Positions 48,815 through 51,139 of a DNA stretch of 51,139 nt are shown in pieces. Source of the stretch: Chryseobacterium elymi (GTDB taxonomy: Bacteria; Bacteroidota; Bacteroidia; Flavobacteriales; Weeksellaceae); assembly GCF_003385495.1 (NCBI RefSeq), contig NZ_QNUH01000024.1, positions 1-51,139 on the forward strand, given 5' to 3'. The notes beneath the pieces were generated by a model, which was not told where the DNA came from, ran no database searches, and saw only the letters and a program-made list of their open reading frames with translations. The translations under genes were made by a program, and so were the position numbers. Position 1 is the stretch's first letter. Each line of letters begins with the position of its first letter.

Positions 48815-49263
48815 TATCTAAAAGTTCTGTCAGTAATGTTTTCGTCGTATTTTTCTTTGAAGATCTCCAGACGGTCAGGGTTTAGTTCACCATCACTGTT
48901 AATCACTTTTTCTTTAAGAAGCCATTTGATAAGCTTTTCCATCCCTTTTTTGGAATTCATAAAATTTAAAATCTTCGTGAAGTCGCTGGATTCTACTTTC
49001 GTTTTTTGGGTCAGAAAATTCAAAACGTAATAATCGTCATTCGAATATTTTGGGGTTCCACTGTCCATCATTTTATACATCAGAATTTCCTCATCATCTT
49101 TAAGAGTGAAAAAGGAATACTCTATCATATTAATTTTTTCTGCTCTCAGGATCTGTTTTCCATCAAGAAGAACTTTATCATCTTTGATTGTTACCTCCTG
49201 AGAAAAGTAAAAATTGACACTTGTGATCAGGAAGAAGAACGGTAATAATTTTTTTGCATTCAT
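48814..49263 (-). CDS. Secreted protein of unknown function
   Basis: A 149-residue protein with a Sec signal (residues 1-21, ending FYFSQ). The mature part is charged and alternates short strands and helices; KKGMEKLIKWLLKEKVI near residue 104 may be an amphipathic helix. No family recognised. It is the first gene of a two-gene operon with the phosphodiesterase; the stop and next start share one base (TAATG), yet one product is exported and the other is cytoplasmic, so a shared pathway is not obvious. Confidence 0.75.
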   Translation of the reverse strand: MNAKKLLPFFFLITSVNFYFSQEVTIKDDKVLLDGKQILRAEKINMIEYSFFTLKDDEEILMYKMMDSGTPKYSNDDYYVLNFLTQKTKVESSDFTKILNFMNSKKGMEKLIKWLLKEKVINSDGELNPDRLEIFKEKYDENITDRTFR

Positions 49264-49279
49264 TTTGATAATTTAAATG

Positions 49280-49287
49280 CAAATATA
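49280..49287 (-). promoter_or_regulatory. -7 element of the secreted protein-phosphodiesterase operon
   Basis: Minus strand TATATTTG, a perfect match, 16 bases before the ATG at 49263. Confidence 0.55.
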
Positions 49288-49400
49288 AAGAAGCTTTTGT
49301 AAAAAATATTTTTATTTCCCATCATAATTCTTACCTAACATATTCCTACCTTAAACTTCTAAACTTTGTTGATAGGTAAAATCATCTTCTAATTATTTAT

Positions 49401-49408
49401 TACATTTG
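49401..49408 (+). promoter_or_regulatory. -7 element of the serine hydrolase gene
   Basis: TACATTTG, a perfect match, 14 bases before the ATG at 49423. The leader is almost only A. Confidence 0.55.
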
Positions 49409-49422
49409 AAAAAATTAAAAAA

Positions 49423-50967
49423 ATGAAGCAGAAATTTTCTCTTTTACTTTTTCTTGTAGCGGTAGGGCTTTTCAATGCCCAGGTTGAAGAAAAGAAATTG
49501 GATGAGCTGATCCGGAATACTTTAAAAACCTTCGACGTTCCTGGAATGTCAGTAGGAATCATAAAAGATGGAAAAGTGATTTATTCCAAAGGGTTCGGAC
49601 AGCGTTCTTTAACTACCAAACAACCGATGGATGACAATACATTGGTAGGAATTGCATCTAATTCAAAAGGGTTTACCTGTACTGCACTGGCTATTTTAGC
49701 TGATGAAGGAAAACTGAATTGGGACGATAAAGTTTCAAAATACATCCCTGAATTTCAAATGTATGATCCCTATGTTTCCCAAAATGTAACCATTAAAGAT
49801 CTTGTAACACACAGAGCCGGATTAGGTTTGGGACAGGGAGATCTGATGTTCTTCCCTGAAGGTGGAAATCTCACGGTGAATGATATTATTCACAATGTAA
49901 GATATCTGAAACCTGAAAACCCATTCAGAACGACACTTGATTATAACAATATTATGTTCATTGTAGCGGGAGAAGTGATCCACAGGATTTCCGGTCTGAG
50001 CTGGGCCGAATTTATTGAACAGAGAATTATGAAACCTGTCGGAATGACATCCAGTTTTGGAAGCTACAGCAGAGCTAAGGCCGTATCCAATAAAATCGAT
50101 GCCCATGCTCCTGTAGACGGAAAGGCCATTGCTGTTCCCCACGATTGGAATGAAACGGGAAATGCAGCAGGAGGAATTATGAGTAATATTAAGGATATGA
50201 CGATCTGGGCAGACTGTCTCTTAAATAATTTTACAACTAAAGACGGTAAAAAATTAGTTTCAGATAAAAACGTACAACAGTTATGGAGTTTACAGATCCC
50301 GGATAGGGTTGCTTTAAAAAATCCTTATGACACGAGTTTCTACGGATATGGATTAGGATGGTTCCTGAGTGATGTGAAAGGACACAAACAGATTCAGCAT
50401 ACGGGAGGTTTAATAGGAACTGTTACCCAATTTACACTAATTCCGGATTTAAAACTGGGAATAGTGGTATTAACTAACCAACAATCCGGGGCCGCTTTTA
50501 ATACGATTACCAATACGGTTAAAGACTCTTACCTGGGAGTAGCAGACAGAAACTGGCTGAAGACCTATGGTGAAAGAATGACAAAAGTAAATGCTGAATA
50601 TGATAAGCAGAAAAAAGAAGCTTTTGCTAAATCCGAAACCTTTAAAAACGAAAAAAATCTTCAACCGAAAGCCGAACAGTTTGTTGGAAAGTATAATGAT
50701 CAATGGTTTGGAGATGTAGAAATTTCTCAACAGGGTAGTACGTACAGGATCTCCTGCCAGAACTCTCCAAGACTGAAAGGCGAATTGCTTCCGTATTCCG
50801 GTAATTCCTTTATTGTAAAATGGGACGACAGAAGTTATGACGCTGATGCTTATATTATTTTCAGCTATGATGAAAATGGAAAGGCAGAGTCTGCAAAGCT
50901 AAAACCAATATCAGATATTACAGATTTCAGCTTTGATTTTGATGATTTGGATCTTAAGAGGAAGTAA
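49423..50967 (+). CDS. Class C beta-lactamase-like serine hydrolase
   Basis: A 514-residue exported enzyme with a Sec signal (residues 1-20, ending FNAQ). The catalytic S-x-x-K is S79-N-S-K82; Y-x-N is Y174-N-N176; a later QHTGG gives H-T-G in place of K-T-G. The first 370 residues form the beta-lactamase/PBP4* fold, and the last 100 form a DUF3471-like beta domain. Such proteins are usually peptidases or esterases (D-aminopeptidase, EstB-like) rather than true drug-resistance enzymes; the H-T-G motif agrees with this. Single-gene unit. Confidence 0.92.
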   Translation: MKQKFSLLLFLVAVGLFNAQVEEKKLDELIRNTLKTFDVPGMSVGIIKDGKVIYSKGFGQRSLTTKQPMDDNTLVGIASNSKGFTCTALAILADEGKLNWDDKVSKYIPEFQMYDPYVSQNVTIKDLVTHRAGLGLGQGDLMFFPEGGNLTVNDIIHNVRYLKPENPFRTTLDYNNIMFIVAGEVIHRISGLSWAEFIEQRIMKPVGMTSSFGSYSRAKAVSNKIDAHAPVDGKAIAVPHDWNETGNAAGGIMSNIKDMTIWADCLLNNFTTKDGKKLVSDKNVQQLWSLQIPDRVALKNPYDTSFYGYGLGWFLSDVKGHKQIQHTGGLIGTVTQFTLIPDLKLGIVVLTNQQSGAAFNTITNTVKDSYLGVADRNWLKTYGERMTKVNAEYDKQKKEAFAKSETFKNEKNLQPKAEQFVGKYNDQWFGDVEISQQGSTYRISCQNSPRLKGELLPYSGNSFIVKWDDRSYDADAYIIFSYDENGKAESAKLKPISDITDFSFDFDDLDLKRK

Positions 50968-51033
50968 ACTGATAATGAGGTGAAATTGCCGAAGGCAGCT
51001 ATAAATTTTAAAAATAGATTATTCAATAGAAGC

Positions 51034-51045
51034 GGGCTTTAGCCC
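51034..51045. repeat. Short GGGCTTTAGCCC dyad in the final gap
   Basis: A 12-base near-perfect dyad in the non-coding end of the window (50968-51139). Such GGGCTTTAGCCC words recur between genes in Chryseobacterium-type genomes as far as I recall. The nearby CATTAAGTTA (51051-51060) also occurs at 17085-17094. Confidence 0.4.
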
Positions 51046-51118
51046 AATGTCATTAAGTTAGTAAACTATCACAAGCTATTCTTTTGATTTTTAGAGACTA
51101 TTGGCTTAGCTCTTGCTT

Positions 51119-51126
51119 TATATTTG
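51119..51126 (+). promoter_or_regulatory. -7 element for a gene beyond the window
   Basis: TATATTTG, a perfect match, with a TTG 15 bases upstream (51101-51103). It points right, out of the window. Confidence 0.45.
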
Positions 51127-51139
51127 CCTATATTTCTTT

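Noticed and set aside
49423..50967. A clinical AmpC beta-lactamase
   Set aside because: The third motif is H-T-G, not K-T-G, and the protein has an extra C-terminal domain; peptidase or esterase is more likely.
1..51139. CRISPR array, tRNA genes or complete insertion sequence
   Set aside because: No regularly spaced direct repeats, no cloverleaf with an anticodon arm and no transposase frame were found by eye.

Overview
The window reads as chromosomal DNA from a flavobacterium of the Chryseobacterium/Weeksellaceae type (phylum Bacteroidota). The evidence is AT-rich intergenic DNA, many start regions preceded by the Bacteroidota -7 motif TAnnTTTG, a PorV/PorQ-like protein, a PorP/SprF protein, many Sec signal peptides ending in Gln or Cys, and the block coaD-ddl-PASTA protein-rluD-PorP-hemW. 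The genus is an inference from general knowledge; I could not run a search. Nearly all genes are chromosomal housekeeping or envelope genes. I see no complete insertion sequence, prophage, CRISPR array or tRNA.

Layout. 1-125 is the 3' part of a 5S rRNA and its terminator, the end of an rRNA operon. 333-2948 holds a vWA protein and an AAA+ ATPase that look like a MoxR/vWA chaperone pair. 3034-4662 (minus) is an acyl-CoA carboxylase beta subunit. 4812-4926 is a candidate structured small RNA. 5056-7805 is a run of EamA transporter, PorV-like barrel and secreted protein. 7872-16794 holds uvrC, a secreted protein whose start codon reads ATC, hutH, a flavin reductase with a suspected 5' frameshift, a GNAT acetyltransferase, a lipoprotein subtilase, a DODA-type dioxygenase and a YceI protein. 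17202-20497 holds a DPP-IV-type peptidase and a luciferase-like oxidoreductase.

20549-24793 (minus) is sbcDC. A 50-residue basic protein, a VF530 protein, a SlyD-like FKBP, a SEC-C/YchJ protein and a Dcp-type dipeptidase follow. 29000-32246 holds a DUF2807 lipoprotein and a KefC-like antiporter with its KefF-like oxidoreductase. 32440-34248 (minus) is a lemA-TPM-TPM operon. 34323-36570 holds folA, a TPR-like membrane protein, a TRIC-family channel and a four-helix-bundle gene with an apparent frameshift, bordered by short repeat words. 36605-45309 carries coaD, ddl, a PASTA protein, rluD, PorP, hemW, a DUF4139 protein and murI. The end holds a divergent nitroreductase/HxlR pair, a DUF3822-rsmD operon, an Smr protein, a phosphodiesterase operon and a class-C serine hydrolase.

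The genes work as separate units rather than as one pathway: cell-wall precursor supply (ddl, murI), CoA synthesis (coaD), DNA repair (uvrC, sbcDC), ribosome modification (rsmD, rluD) and peptide breakdown (DPP-IV, Dcp, subtilase). The items most worth a second look are the candidate sRNA at 4812-4926, the frameshifted four-helix-bundle gene between repeat words, two genes with damaged or non-standard starts (10513 and 12291), the orphan promoter next to sbcDC, the 50-residue protein below usual ORF cut-offs, and several intergenic repeats.
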